Source: CAXBNB01 sp049115735
GTDB lineage: Bacteria > Bacteroidota > Bacteroidia > Cytophagales > Cyclobacteriaceae
DNA length: 64,000 bases
Assembly: GCA_049115735.1 (NCBI GenBank)
Contig: JAGDZP010000026.1
Coordinates: forward strand, 1-64,000
Direction: 5' to 3'
Below the pieces are notes generated by a model. That model was not told the origin of the DNA, did no database searches, and worked only from the letters and a program-made list of their open reading frames with translations. Each line of letters starts with the position of its first letter. Position 1 is the first letter of the stretch. A program made the translations under genes and the position numbers. This document shows, piece by piece, positions 36,074-46,900 of this stretch.

Positions 36074-37133
36074 TAGCCAATTGAATTTTAGAAGATTCTA
36101 TAAGTATGAGCAATAGATAGTATTGTATTCCGAAAATTACCAGCGCCAGAAACAAGTGTATCGGCTGCACTAAAAATGGAAAGCCCAAGTAAGAAAGTGA
36201 AGCCCCGGTCGCTATTTCAGCCGTAATCAATAAGATAAGAGCAACAGTAAATCGACTCAATTGCCCTACAAGATTATAGCTTCTGAAAAGTTTTGCCACC
36301 AGCAGCACATGAAGCAATAGGATAATTAGAGAATAAGAACGATGGACGTAAAAAGTAATCCCCAAATCATTTATCCAACTTTCCCTTGCTGCCTCACCCA
36401 GGCTTAATGCGATAACATCTATGGCCTCCCGAACCTGTGTACCCAATAATATTTGAGTTAAGAATAGAATAATGCAAGCGATCAAAATACTCTTGACAGA
36501 ATTGTTTTGTCGCTTTATTTCAAGTTCCTTTCGATTTACCTTCAGGTCAAATCTGATATAGATTAATAATGCAATAAGCCCTATGGCCAGCAACATGTGG
36601 AATGTGATCATTCCAGGCAGCAGATTGGTTGATACTACAATGGATCCTATCCAGCCCTGAAAGACGACCAGTAGCAAAGCAAACAATGAATAAACGAATA
36701 TCTTCTTTCTTGTCTTCAGGAAAGAAAAAGACTTTGCAAACCCTAACAAGATAAAGAACCCTACAAATACACCTATTAATCTATTGATATATTCTATCCA
36801 TGTCTTAGTTGGATTAAAAGTGCGCTCCACAAGGATAGACTCATCCTTGGTAATTTTCTCTGCAATCCTGTTAAATCCAATAGCTCTCATCATCGATGCT
36901 ACTCTCAGGTTCCTTTCGTGTCGTTTCTGAGAATAAATTTCTTTATAGTTTTCGGGCAATCCCTCCACATTCGTAGGAGGTATGTAGTTGCCAAAGCATT
37001 TCGGCCAATCGGGGCAACCCATTCCCGATCCCGTACTACGAACAATGCCGCCCACCAATATCAATAGGTAAACGGCAATGATCGAAATCAAATTAAGTCT
37101 TATAAATAACCGATTTTTCGGTTCATCCGTCAT
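36063..37133 (-). CDS. ctaA: Heme A synthase (COX15/CtaA family)
   Basis: A 356-residue inner-membrane protein with eight helices, which oxidises heme O to heme A. The N-terminal GGIVRSTGSGMGCPDWPKCFG is diagnostic and contains the extracytoplasmic Cys pair. Conserved His sites occur in WIEYINRLIGVFVG, MITFHMLLAIGL, FYVHRSYSLIILLLH and LVQPIHLFLA. It lies 7 bp after coxA and overlaps ctaB, so heme A supply is expressed together with the oxidase. Confidence 0.93.
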   Translation of the reverse strand: MTDEPKNRLFIRLNLISIIAVYLLILVGGIVRSTGSGMGCPDWPKCFGNYIPPTNVEGLPENYKEIYSQKRHERNLRVASMMRAIGFNRIAEKITKDESILVERTFNPTKTWIEYINRLIGVFVGFFILLGFAKSFSFLKTRKKIFVYSLFALLLVVFQGWIGSIVVSTNLLPGMITFHMLLAIGLIALLIYIRFDLKVNRKELEIKRQNNSVKSILIACIILFLTQILLGTQVREAIDVIALSLGEAARESWINDLGITFYVHRSYSLIILLLHVLLVAKLFRSYNLVGQLSRFTVALILLITAEIATGASLSYLGFPFLVQPIHLFLALVIFGIQYYLLLILIESSKIQLANAK

Positions 37134-37140
37134 TATGGAA

Positions 37141-38976
37141 TCACTTTCCCTCTTGAATTATCTCTTTCTCGTGATCCAGATTTGATTCAGGAGTCTCAGA
37201 ATACGGTACAGTCTGAGGAATAAAATCTTCCTTCGCACCCGGCTTGCTATAGTCATAAGCCCATCTATGTACGTGGGGAATCTCACCTGGCCAGTTTCCA
37301 TGTTTCGGCACACGTGGTGTTGTCCACTCCAGTGTGTTGGAGTTCCATGGGTTAGCCGGTGCTTTTTTGCCTCTGAATATGCTATAGAAGAAATTCAAAA
37401 GGAAAATAAACTGTGCTCCAAATGTCAGGATAGCAGCTATACTTACAAACATATTTAGGTCTCCGAATGAGCCAAAGGCATCAAAGTTCGTGAATGAATA
37501 ATATCTTCTTGGGAATCCGGCAATCCCGATGTAGTGCAATGGGAAGAATACCAGGTAAACTCCAACAAAGCTGATCCAAAAGTGTATATATCCCAATTTT
37601 GCATCCATCATCCTTCCAAACATCTTTGGGAACCAATGATAGACCCCTGCTACCATACCAAAGAAAGCCGCACTACCCATCACCAGATGAAAGTGTGCCA
37701 CTACGAAATATGTATCATGAAGGAAAATATCCAAGGCCGAGTTACCCAGGAATATACCAGTAACACCTCCTGAAATAAAGAATGATACCAAACCAATTGA
37801 AAATAGCATAGCAGGTGTAAACCTGATGTTTCCACGCCAGAGGGTGGTAATATAATTGAATGCCTTAATAGCAGATGGTACCGCAATGACCAACGTCAGG
37901 ATCATAAATATTGATCCTAAGAATGGGCTCATACCTGTCACGAACATATGGTGTGCCCATACGATAAATGACAAGAATCCTATACCCAACATAGAGCCAA
38001 TCATCGCTGTGTAGCCGAATATTGGTTTTCTTGAGTTTGTAGATATGATCTCTGAAGTAATACCTAATGCTGGTAGAATTATTATATATACTTCCGGGTG
38101 ACCCAGGAACCAGAAAAGATGCTGGAATAGAATAGGACTACCACCCTGGTTGGCCAAAGCTTCACCACCGATATAGATATCTGACAGGTAAAAACTAGTT
38201 CCAAAAGATCTATCAAAAACCAATAACAATGCACAAGCTACCAAGACAGGAAACGATAGTAATCCCAGGATTGCTGTGATGAAAAAGGCCCAAATAGTAA
38301 GTGGTAATCTTTTAAAGCTCATTCCTTGAGTCCTTAGATTGATTATTGTAGTAATGTAATTGATGCCACCAAGCAGTGTTGATGCAATAAAGAACACCAT
38401 TGAAACAAGCCATAAGGTCATCCCCAACCCGGAACCAGGCATAGCTTGAGGCAATGCACTCAATGGAGGATAAATAGTCCATCCGCCACTGGCCGGTCCT
38501 GTTGATAGGAATAGTGAAATAAACATGATCACACTAGATAAGAAAAAGAACCAGTATGAAAGCATATTCATGAAACCGGAAGCCATATCCCTGGCTCCAA
38601 TTTGCAATGGAATCAGGAAATTGCTAAATGTACCACTCAATCCCGCTGTTAATACAAAGAATACCATAATGGTACCATGCATAGTCACAAGGGCTAAATA
38701 GAATTCGGTATTCAACTTACCTGCAGGTGTTATCCATTCGCCAAGAATAGGTCTCAAAAATTCCAACTCAAGATCTGGGAATCCCAATTGCAACCTAAAT
38801 ATTATAGACATACCTCCTCCGAGGATCGCCCAAAAAATACCTGTGATCAAAAACTGCTTTCCAATTACCTTATGGTCCTGGGAAAAAATGTAATTGGTTA
38901 CAAAATTGCCATGATGGTCGTCATGATCATCGTGGTGGGCTTGACTTTCATCTAATTGTACTTCAGTAACAGCCAT
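37141..38976 (-). CDS. coxA: Cytochrome c oxidase subunit I
   Basis: Catalytic subunit of an aa3-type oxidase, 611 residues, twelve or more helices. The low-spin heme His is in TMHGTIMVFF, CuB and the cross-linked His-Tyr are in WFLGHPEVYIIILPALG, and the CuB His pair is in WAHHMFVTGM. The proton-channel and heme His region is HDTYFVVAHFHLVMG. These make it an A-type oxygen-reducing oxidase. The C-terminal extension (about 520-611) is hydrophilic and specific to this lineage. It follows coxB and precedes the heme A enzymes. Confidence 0.97.
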   Translation of the reverse strand: MAVTEVQLDESQAHHDDHDDHHGNFVTNYIFSQDHKVIGKQFLITGIFWAILGGGMSIIFRLQLGFPDLELEFLRPILGEWITPAGKLNTEFYLALVTMHGTIMVFFVLTAGLSGTFSNFLIPLQIGARDMASGFMNMLSYWFFFLSSVIMFISLFLSTGPASGGWTIYPPLSALPQAMPGSGLGMTLWLVSMVFFIASTLLGGINYITTIINLRTQGMSFKRLPLTIWAFFITAILGLLSFPVLVACALLLVFDRSFGTSFYLSDIYIGGEALANQGGSPILFQHLFWFLGHPEVYIIILPALGITSEIISTNSRKPIFGYTAMIGSMLGIGFLSFIVWAHHMFVTGMSPFLGSIFMILTLVIAVPSAIKAFNYITTLWRGNIRFTPAMLFSIGLVSFFISGGVTGIFLGNSALDIFLHDTYFVVAHFHLVMGSAAFFGMVAGVYHWFPKMFGRMMDAKLGYIHFWISFVGVYLVFFPLHYIGIAGFPRRYYSFTNFDAFGSFGDLNMFVSIAAILTFGAQFIFLLNFFYSIFRGKKAPANPWNSNTLEWTTPRVPKHGNWPGEIPHVHRWAYDYSKPGAKEDFIPQTVPYSETPESNLDHEKEIIQEGK

Positions 38977-39018
38977 AATCTCTTTATTCTTAATGCGAAG
39001 TATATCTTTATGTTTTTA

Positions 39019-40047
39019 TTAATTGCCGATACTGGCAACAGTTTCAACTGCTTTCGGATTTCCAACCTGTGCAGTATAGTCTGGGTTTTTAGATAACCAT
39101 GATTTCTGGGAAGCATACCATTTTTCGTATTCTTCTGGTTCATCCACAACTACAATTCCTCTCATAGAAAAGTGAGCATTTCCACAAATTTTATTGCAAA
39201 CAAGCTCATATTGAAATTCTTCATTTCCGGTCTCCTCTCTCATTTCAGCGGTTGTTTTTGATGGAACAAACCAGAACTGAGTTGGCATACCTGGAACTGC
39301 ATTCATTTGCATTCTAAACCAAGGAATATAAACACTGTGTATTACATCTCTAGCCCTTATCTTGAACAGCACAGGTTTCCCTTTTGGAATGTGAATTTCT
39401 CTAGACATAAAATCGTCAAGAGAATTTTTGTCCGTGAAATCTATTCCTACAGCATTCTCTGAATCAATAAGCTGATAGTGATAATCTCCTAGTTGCTTGT
39501 CTTTGCCGGGATAACGGAAGGCCCAGGCAAACTGAAATCCTGTGATTTCCACTACTTCGGCGTTCTCTGGTGCCTGACTTGTAATTTTTGACCAAGCACT
39601 AAATCCAGACATAACTAATAAAGTAAGCACAATAGCTGGTACAATTGTCCAAATCAACTCCAAAGTGTTATTGTGTGGATAAAAATAAGCGGTCTGTCCT
39701 TCCTGATGTTTATACTTATATGCAAAATAGAATAGAAATATGTGAGTAAGAATGAATACAAAACAGGTAACACCCATTGTAATCCAAAAAAGTTGGAAGG
39801 TAATTTCACCATGTTCCGAAGCAACAGGTACGGTATATCTATCGAATTGGGTATATGAATAACCAAAAAACAAGATTGTACCCGCTACAAGAAATACCAT
39901 GAAAAGAATAGCATTGATATTGTTGCTATTTCCAATATTTTCAGAATCCTTTTCTCTCATCACCTGAACGAGAGTATGAGCCCTGAAAATGGTAATCAGA
40001 ATGGCTACTATCAGAATAACCGCTAACAAGATTATAAAACTCATCAT
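39019..40047 (-). CDS. coxB: Cytochrome c oxidase subunit II
   Basis: A 342-residue subunit II with a leading helix, two subunit II helices (about 48-70 and 88-110), and a periplasmic cupredoxin domain. The CuA site is CNKICGNAHFSM preceded by HSVYIPWFRMQMNAVPG. The usual Glu of the C-x-E-x-C ligand loop is Lys here, which is tolerable since that residue binds through its backbone carbonyl and the same form occurs in relatives. There is no fused cytochrome c domain. It lies 29 bp after actF and 42 bp before coxA. Confidence 0.95.
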   Translation of the reverse strand: MMSFIILLAVILIVAILITIFRAHTLVQVMREKDSENIGNSNNINAILFMVFLVAGTILFFGYSYTQFDRYTVPVASEHGEITFQLFWITMGVTCFVFILTHIFLFYFAYKYKHQEGQTAYFYPHNNTLELIWTIVPAIVLTLLVMSGFSAWSKITSQAPENAEVVEITGFQFAWAFRYPGKDKQLGDYHYQLIDSENAVGIDFTDKNSLDDFMSREIHIPKGKPVLFKIRARDVIHSVYIPWFRMQMNAVPGMPTQFWFVPSKTTAEMREETGNEEFQYELVCNKICGNAHFSMRGIVVVDEPEEYEKWYASQKSWLSKNPDYTAQVGNPKAVETVASIGN

Positions 40048-40076
40048 AACTCTATCTATAAAATATTTTTAATCTG

Positions 40077-41357
40077 TTAAATGTGATGGTGAAGGCTTTC
40101 CTCCAACATCGGGTGATTTTTAGCTACCAAAGGTTGCTTGGCCAAACTGCTCAATGCAACAAATAAGAAAGCAGACAAGTAAATCAATATCATTCCTATT
40201 TCCATCAAACCAAAACCTCCATCATCTTTCATGGTACCAGGGGTCACCATTAAGAAGAAGTCAATCCAGTGTCCGAAAATGATAATAGGGCAAACAACTT
40301 TCAACATCCTTGTGTGTCTCTTCGCCTGTCTTGTCATCAAAAGTAAGAACGGCAAGAAGAAATTAAGGATAAGGTTAATAAAGAAATATCCTACATATGT
40401 GTCGCTATGAAGTCTTTCTACAAAGTAGATTGACTCTTCCGGAATGTTGGCATAATAGATCAGTAGGAACTGGGAAAACCAGATATAGGTCCAGAAAATA
40501 CTGAATCCCCAGATGAATTTACCCAGGTCATGTAGGTGATTTTCATTTACCACTTTTAAATATCCTTTATCCTTAAGCAATACTGCAATGAAAGCAATCA
40601 AGGCTAGGCCAGATACCCACCAGCTGGCAAATACATACCATCCAAACATAGTACTGAACCAGTGAGGGTCAATTGACATAACCCAATCCCATGCTGCCAT
40701 AGAAGATGAGTAAGCAAAGAATACCAGAAATATTGCTGAAATACTTCTTAGTTTAAACCAATGCTTCGTACCTCCTTCTATATCCTCTGCAAAAATCCTT
40801 TTCTTCATAAACATGAACATTGCTATCCATACTCCGAAGAATACGATCATTCTTCCATAATAGAACCCAATGTTTAGGTACCAGGATTTTCCCGCTATTA
40901 TTGGATCATACCTCGGGTCATTCTCGTCAAATAAATATTCATGTGTCCAGTGAAATAAATCATGACCTGAAATGAAAAACATTACCAGCATCAATACTCC
41001 CGCTATTGGCAACCAGTTACCGAATGCCAATGGAATTCTTTTCAACCCAGCAGACCATCCGGCCTGGGCGGCATACTGAATCGCTACAAAGAATACTCCG
41101 ATTATCGCAAGGCCAGTAAAGAATACGTTGTTGATCCAGATATTGGCAAAAAGTCTTTTCAGCCAGGTTGCGGTCTCATGGTGTTCACCTCCCGCAGCTT
41201 CTGCTGCATGGCCTGCGTGTTCCGCCACTTCATGTCCGTGATGGCCACCGCTGCTAGCTAAATATGCCCCAGCAATTGCAAACACAACACCTACTATCAA
41301 GGTGATGATAAGGTTTTTCTTCGCCTTCCCTGAGAATATATATTTTTCGTCGCTCAT
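40077..41357 (-). CDS. actF: Alternative complex III subunit ActF
   Basis: A 426-residue inner-membrane protein with about ten helices, the second quinone-binding-type subunit of quinol:cytochrome c oxidoreductase (alternative complex III). Typical segments are GNWLPIAGVLMLVMFFISGHDLFHWTHEY, SWYLNIGFYYGRMIVFFGVW and WDWVMSIDPHWFSTMFGWY. A His-rich stretch (HHGHEVAEHAGHAA) sits outside the first helix. It is the last act gene, directly followed by coxB. Confidence 0.93.
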   Translation of the reverse strand: MSDEKYIFSGKAKKNLIITLIVGVVFAIAGAYLASSGGHHGHEVAEHAGHAAEAAGGEHHETATWLKRLFANIWINNVFFTGLAIIGVFFVAIQYAAQAGWSAGLKRIPLAFGNWLPIAGVLMLVMFFISGHDLFHWTHEYLFDENDPRYDPIIAGKSWYLNIGFYYGRMIVFFGVWIAMFMFMKKRIFAEDIEGGTKHWFKLRSISAIFLVFFAYSSSMAAWDWVMSIDPHWFSTMFGWYVFASWWVSGLALIAFIAVLLKDKGYLKVVNENHLHDLGKFIWGFSIFWTYIWFSQFLLIYYANIPEESIYFVERLHSDTYVGYFFINLILNFFLPFLLLMTRQAKRHTRMLKVVCPIIIFGHWIDFFLMVTPGTMKDDGGFGLMEIGMILIYLSAFLFVALSSLAKQPLVAKNHPMLEESLHHHI

Positions 41358-41373
41358 AGTCGTAATGTGCTAA

Positions 41374-41991
41374 TTATTGATTTTGAAGGGTTTGAACAAA
41401 TCTTACTATTTTCCACCTGTCTTCAACACTTACTTGTGAAGCGTGTGCACCCATTCTGCCTTTTCCATGAGTAATTACATGAAAAATATGTCCAGCCGGT
41501 TTATCTTTTACCGCTCTCGAATTATATGGAGTAACCCCCTTGAATACCTCTCCTACCAGACCATCTCCTAGACCCGTAGCACCATGACAGTGCTCGCAAT
41601 ATCTATCGAAAAGAATTTTACCTTCTGCAATTACTGATTCTGCAGAATCCAATGGATTAACCAGGCTATAAGACATTTCCAGGCTATCCTTAGGAATTCT
41701 ATAAGGAAGATACTTACCTCTTCTTACAGTATTCGGCACAGGCTCCCTCATGTTCATTTCATTCGGGTTGTTTGGGTTGGAAGTATAAAACTCAGCGTCC
41801 ACATCATCCATAGATGTCAACCATCTACCTGCTTCCTTATCCTTTATCTGGGCAAGTCCTTCATAAGGAATAGAATGATACATCTGTGGAGCGTATTCCA
41901 AACCTGGGTTATCGCCTCTTGAAGCACATGAAACCATCACATAACTCAGTGAAAGTGCCAGTACCCAATTTGTATATTTATAAAAATTCAT
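41374..41991 (-). CDS. actE: Alternative complex III monoheme cytochrome c subunit ActE
   Basis: A lipoprotein with lipobox VMVSCAS (near residue 22) and one c-type heme motif, CEHCH, followed by GATGLGDGLVG; the C-terminal Met ligand is in KGRMGAHASQV. 205 residues. It accepts electrons from the complex and passes them to the oxidase. The ATG at 41991 immediately precedes the signal peptide, and 7 upstream codons in frame look non-coding. It is located between actD and actF. Confidence 0.92.
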   Translation of the reverse strand: MNFYKYTNWVLALSLSYVMVSCASRGDNPGLEYAPQMYHSIPYEGLAQIKDKEAGRWLTSMDDVDAEFYTSNPNNPNEMNMREPVPNTVRRGKYLPYRIPKDSLEMSYSLVNPLDSAESVIAEGKILFDRYCEHCHGATGLGDGLVGEVFKGVTPYNSRAVKDKPAGHIFHVITHGKGRMGAHASQVSVEDRWKIVRFVQTLQNQ

Positions 41992-42017
41992 CTTAACGAT
42001 TTTTCTACTCAAATCAA

Positions 42018-42545
42018 TTATACAAAATTCTTGTTGTTGACTTCAGAAGCCCCTGATGACTCCAAAACGCTTTTTATCTCTGCTTCTGACATACTATTCT
42101 TTGCCAGATCAACTGCCATCACATGCTTGTCGTCGGTAATTCTCAAATCAAAAATTCTTGGCTTACCCCAAGGCTTCAGATTACTCACAGTAAAGAAAGT
42201 ACCCACCATGCCAAATGCTGCCAATAATACTGTTAATTCAAATGTAACCGGAATGAATGCTGGAAATGGAAGGAAGTCCTTACCACCCACAATCATCGGC
42301 CAATCCACTGTCATTGTTCCGATTTGCAGTACGAGTGCCAGACATGTACCCGTCAACCCAAATAAGAAAGCCGCTACAGATAGGCGTGATGTTTTATAAC
42401 CAAGAGCAGCTTCAATGCCGTGTACTGGAAATGGAGAATACACTTCATGTATTTTCACACCACCTTCACGAACACCTTTAATGCCATTGAGCAAAATGTC
42501 CTCATCATCATAAACACCCAGCACGAAATTTTTATCGCTTTCCAT
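42018..42545 (-). CDS. actD: Alternative complex III subunit ActD (DUF3341)
   Basis: A 175-residue DUF3341 protein: FVLGVYDDEDILLNGIKGVR at the N-terminus, KIHEVYSPFPVHGIEAALG, and two membrane helices (about 60-80 and 100-120). The C-terminal 40 residues are cytoplasmic. It is a structural subunit of alternative complex III and lies one base after actC. Confidence 0.93.
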   Translation of the reverse strand: MESDKNFVLGVYDDEDILLNGIKGVREGGVKIHEVYSPFPVHGIEAALGYKTSRLSVAAFLFGLTGTCLALVLQIGTMTVDWPMIVGGKDFLPFPAFIPVTFELTVLLAAFGMVGTFFTVSNLKPWGKPRIFDLRITDDKHVMAVDLAKNSMSEAEIKSVLESSGASEVNNKNFV

Positions 42546-42546
42546 A

Positions 42547-43914
42547 TTATTTATCTGTTTTTTCTGATGTTGATTTAACTATACTTTTTACCTCCGCCAT
42601 GTTGATCACTGGGAAGAACTTGGCAAATAAGAAGAAGGCTGTGAAGAAGAAACCGAATGAGAATAGGTAAACTCCGATATCGGCAGCCTTTGGGTAGAAC
42701 ATAGCCCAGCTAGATGGGATATAGTCCCTATGAAGCGATGTAACAATAATTACAAATCGTTCGAACCACATTCCGATATTTACAATGATCGAAATCACGA
42801 AGGTGGACGCTATGTTTGTTCTAATTTTCTTAAACCAGAATAACTGTGGAGAAATCACATTACATGTCATCATGGATGCATAAGCCCACCAGTAAGGACC
42901 GAAAGCCCTATTGATAAATGCATATTGCTCTGCTTCAACACCCGAATAAGATGCGATGAAGAATTCAGTGATATATGCAACGCCTACAATCGATCCAGTA
43001 ATCGTAATAATTATATTCATCAGTTCGATATGCTGAACAGTAATATAATCTTCCAGTTTGTACACTTTTCTTGTCACCAACAAAAGCGTCAATACCATAG
43101 CAAATCCAGAGAAAATCGCCCCTGCCACAAAGTATGGAGGGAAAATCGTAGTGTGCCATCCTGGTATTACAGAGGTGGCAAAGTCAAAGGATACAATGGT
43201 ATGTACTGAAAGTACCAGTGGAGTTGCCAGACCGGCAAGTACCAAGGCCACTGTTTCATATCTTGACCATGTTTTTGATGCTCCGTCCCAACCGAAACTC
43301 AAGGCACCATATACTGCTTTTCTAACCTTGGTTGTAGCTCTGTCTCTAATCGAAGCAAAATCAGGAATAAGCCCGATATACCAGAAGACCAATGAAACTG
43401 AGAAGTAAGTACTGATCGCAAAAACGTCCCACAGAAGTGGTGAGTTAAAGTTTACCCACAGCGAACCAAAAGTGTTTGGTAGTGGCAATGCCCAATATGC
43501 ACCCAGCCATGGACGACCCATGTGAAGTATCGGAAACATAGCAGCACAGATTACAGCGAAAATCGTCATCGCTTCAGCTGCTCTATTGATAGCCATTCTC
43601 CATCTTTGTCTAAACAAAAGAAGGATCGCCGAAATAAGTGTACCTGCGTGACCAATACCAACCCACCATACGAAGTTGGTGATGTCCCATGCCCAGCCTA
43701 CTGTTTTGTTTAATCCCCACTCACCTATTCCATGCCACAACAACTTGTACACATAGAATGCGCCGATAGCTAGAACTCCTAGAGAAATAGCCATAGCCAA
43801 TAGCCATGATTTTGCCGGCTTCTCTTCTACCCTACCACAAATATCATCCGTTATGTCGTGAACAGTTTTACCGCCTGTAACAAGAGGCCGGCGAACTACT
43901 GATTCTGCGTGCAT
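42547..43914 (-). CDS. actC: Alternative complex III subunit ActC (NrfD/PsrC family)
   Basis: A 455-residue membrane protein of the NrfD/PsrC family with ten or so helices; it binds the quinol. Family segments include WAWDITNFVWWVGIGHAGTL, ILHMGRPWLGAYWALPLPN, and FGPYWWAYASMMTCNVISPQ. It starts 12 bp after actB and forms the membrane module with actF. Confidence 0.95.
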   Translation of the reverse strand: MHAESVVRRPLVTGGKTVHDITDDICGRVEEKPAKSWLLAMAISLGVLAIGAFYVYKLLWHGIGEWGLNKTVGWAWDITNFVWWVGIGHAGTLISAILLLFRQRWRMAINRAAEAMTIFAVICAAMFPILHMGRPWLGAYWALPLPNTFGSLWVNFNSPLLWDVFAISTYFSVSLVFWYIGLIPDFASIRDRATTKVRKAVYGALSFGWDGASKTWSRYETVALVLAGLATPLVLSVHTIVSFDFATSVIPGWHTTIFPPYFVAGAIFSGFAMVLTLLLVTRKVYKLEDYITVQHIELMNIIITITGSIVGVAYITEFFIASYSGVEAEQYAFINRAFGPYWWAYASMMTCNVISPQLFWFKKIRTNIASTFVISIIVNIGMWFERFVIIVTSLHRDYIPSSWAMFYPKAADIGVYLFSFGFFFTAFFLFAKFFPVINMAEVKSIVKSTSEKTDK

Positions 43915-43926
43915 AATTTATATTTT

Positions 43927-46900
43927 TTAAGCGTTAGTTTCTTTGTTTCTAATCTTTGTGAGGTACCAAACATTTGGCTTCACATTTATTTCTTCAAGCA
44001 TATTGTATGCTCTTTCTTCTTTCACTTCAAGACCATTCTCACCGTCCTCTAGTCTCAACATTTGAGAAATACGGCTCTTAGGATCTTTCATATCTCCGAA
44101 TACAAGCGCTTCAGAAGGACAAGCAGAAGCACAAGCGGAAGTAATCTCTCCGTCAATAGGTCTTCTTCCTTCTTTCTTAGCCTCTAGTTTTCCATACTGA
44201 ACTCTCTGCACACAGAAAGAGCATTTTTCCATTACACCTCTTGCCCGAACAGTTACATCTGGGTTCAATACCATTTTACCCAAATCATTGTTCATAGAAG
44301 TGTTTTCAGGGAACTGACGATTATCGTGATATTTAAACCAGTTGAATCGACGTACTTTATAAGGACAGTTGTTAGCACAATACCTTGTACCAATACACCT
44401 GTTGTATGCCATTTGGTTGATACCTTCAGAGCTATGGTTAGTCGCAGCAACAGGACAAACCGTCTCACAAGGAGCGTTGTTACACTGCTGGCACATCATA
44501 GGCTGGAAAGTCACTTCAGGATTATCTGAAGGGATCTCCTTATGTCTGCCCTTTATCTTTTCAGTAAAAGAAAAGTCCTGTGAATCTTCTGCTACATGGC
44601 TGTAGTACCTATCTATTCTCAACCATGTCATTTCTCTACGGTTGAGCACCTCTTCTTTACCTACTACAGGCACGTTGTTTTCTGCTTGACAGGACACTGT
44701 ACATGCGCCACATCCGGTACAAGAATTCATGTCCACAATCATTCCCCAGTGGTGGTTAGGGTACTTATGCCCTTCCCAAAGAGATACGTTACCTGGTTTC
44801 TCTTTGCCATGATATGTTGATATCATAGGGAAAGCTCTACCAGCTGATGCGTCTTTTTTGTATTCTGCCAAAGTAGCTTCTTGTACCACATTGCTTCTCT
44901 CCATATAAGTATGGTGAGTCTGTGTCTGAGCTACTTGATATGATTCGCCAGTCGCCTCAATGCTCACGCCTGAAGTAATGGCCAATTCCTGAAATCCGTT
45001 CTTATAACTAATGAAAGGATATGCGTCTTGTCCAACTCCATTGGCCACTTTTCCTGCGCTTCTTCTACCATATCCTATCGCCAACCCAACTGTACCGGTT
45101 GCCTGACCTGGTTGGATCAAAGCTGGAACAGTGACAGTTTGACCATTGGCTGTTAGATTCACCAACTGAGTTGTCATATCTCCAGGTACAATACCTAGTG
45201 TTTCTGCCTTACTTGCTGAAATTGTGAGGTAGTTGTCCCAAACAGCTTTTGTCAGCGGATCAGGCATTTCCTGCAACCATGGATTGTTGGCTTGCGATCC
45301 GTTACCGATTGCTGTAGTTTGATAAATAACCAGTTCATCGCCAGAGCCGGAAGCCGAATTGCCATAGCTCGGTGCAATCTCAACTGCTTCAGCCGCAGCT
45401 TCTTCAGTAGCAGCTACATCATATACACCGTCATGTAAGCATTTGTCCCAGAATTTATCAAAATCACTTTCCTCAGCTTGAGTAGTGAAGTTGCCGGCTT
45501 TCCAGTTTTCTTTTATGAAATCAAAATAATTTGATTCGCTTCCAGACCACACTAAGAATGATTGCTGTGCTTGTCTGGTATTAAATAAGTTCGAAATTGT
45601 AGGTTGAGTCAGGGAGAATTTTCCGGAAACAGGTTCTGCATCATTCCATGACTCTAGGAAATGATTGTCCGGTGCAATAGCCTTGGTAAGGGAAGCGGTT
45701 TCGTCTTTTCTGTCCGAAGTAGAAACAGAGAACTTAGCCTTTTTCAACCCTTCAGCAATCCCCTTGCCTTGAGCATGATCGTATATCGGGTTACAGTTGA
45801 AGAATATAACTGCAGAAACATTTCCAGCATTCAGGTCTTTCACAAAGTTGACCATCTTGCTATCATCCCCTTTTCTAGTATTATTAGCTGTGCTGATATC
45901 TATGGTGCTGCCATAGTTTCCGAGCAGATTGTTTATTCCATTTACTAGCTCCTGAACAGCAGGATCATTAGATCCAGACACTACTAACGAGCTTCCTTTG
46001 CTTGCCCAAAGATCATTGGCAGCTTTAGTCAGGTTCGCAGAATCTTCAACTTTCCCAGCACTTACTGTCACGGCACCAGCTTTCTTGGCAATCGCATTGT
46101 ACAAGTTTGCTGTGTATGCTCCTTGCTCAGAAGCTTTAATCGGTGTTCTATAGTCAGCGTTTGAACCGGTCAAACTCAGGTTAGACTCAAATGAATACAA
46201 CCTGGACATTTCCTTTTTCTTGGGACCCAATTTTCTTGTTGTCGCAAACTGCTTGTTGAACAATGAGCTATTCAACCATTCTCCAAGAAAATCAGCATCA
46301 AAAGAAACTATTGTTTTTGCTTTACTGAAATCATAAGAAGGAATAACTCTCTTGCCAAAGTTCTTTTCATTGGCACTCAAAATACCGCTGAAAGAAACCT
46401 GATCGTATGCAACCTCTTCTACATTTGGATATTTTGCTTTCAGTCCTTCAATTGCCGCTTGAGTAGACGGGCTGAAAATAGAATTGCTAACCAAAGCGAT
46501 TTTTCCAGTAGCAGCTCCCAAACCAGCAGCTACCGCTTTATCCAAATCATCCCAGCTTACTTCTTTTCCATCCAACTGTGGTGCTATCAAGCGCTCCTTG
46601 TCATATAGAGACAAAACAGAAGCCTGTACCTGAGCTGAAGTACCAGAACCGCTTAAAGACGAAAGCTTGTTAGCCTCTATCTTAATAGGTCTACCTTCTC
46701 TCGTTTTTACTACGATGCTGCAAAAGTCACTTCCGTTAAGGTAAGTGGAAGCATAGTAGTTTGGTACACCTGGATCTAAATCAACAGGTTTATTCAAATA
46801 AGGAATAGCCTTTCTTATAGGTGCTTCACATGAAGCCAGTGAAGCTGCTGCCACACCAAAACCCATAAGCTTAAGAAAATCCCTTCTGTTTGTCCCTTCA

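Noticed and set aside
42031..42399. Plus-strand open frame opposite actD
   Set aside because: Antisense to a certain alternative complex III subunit; no independent support.
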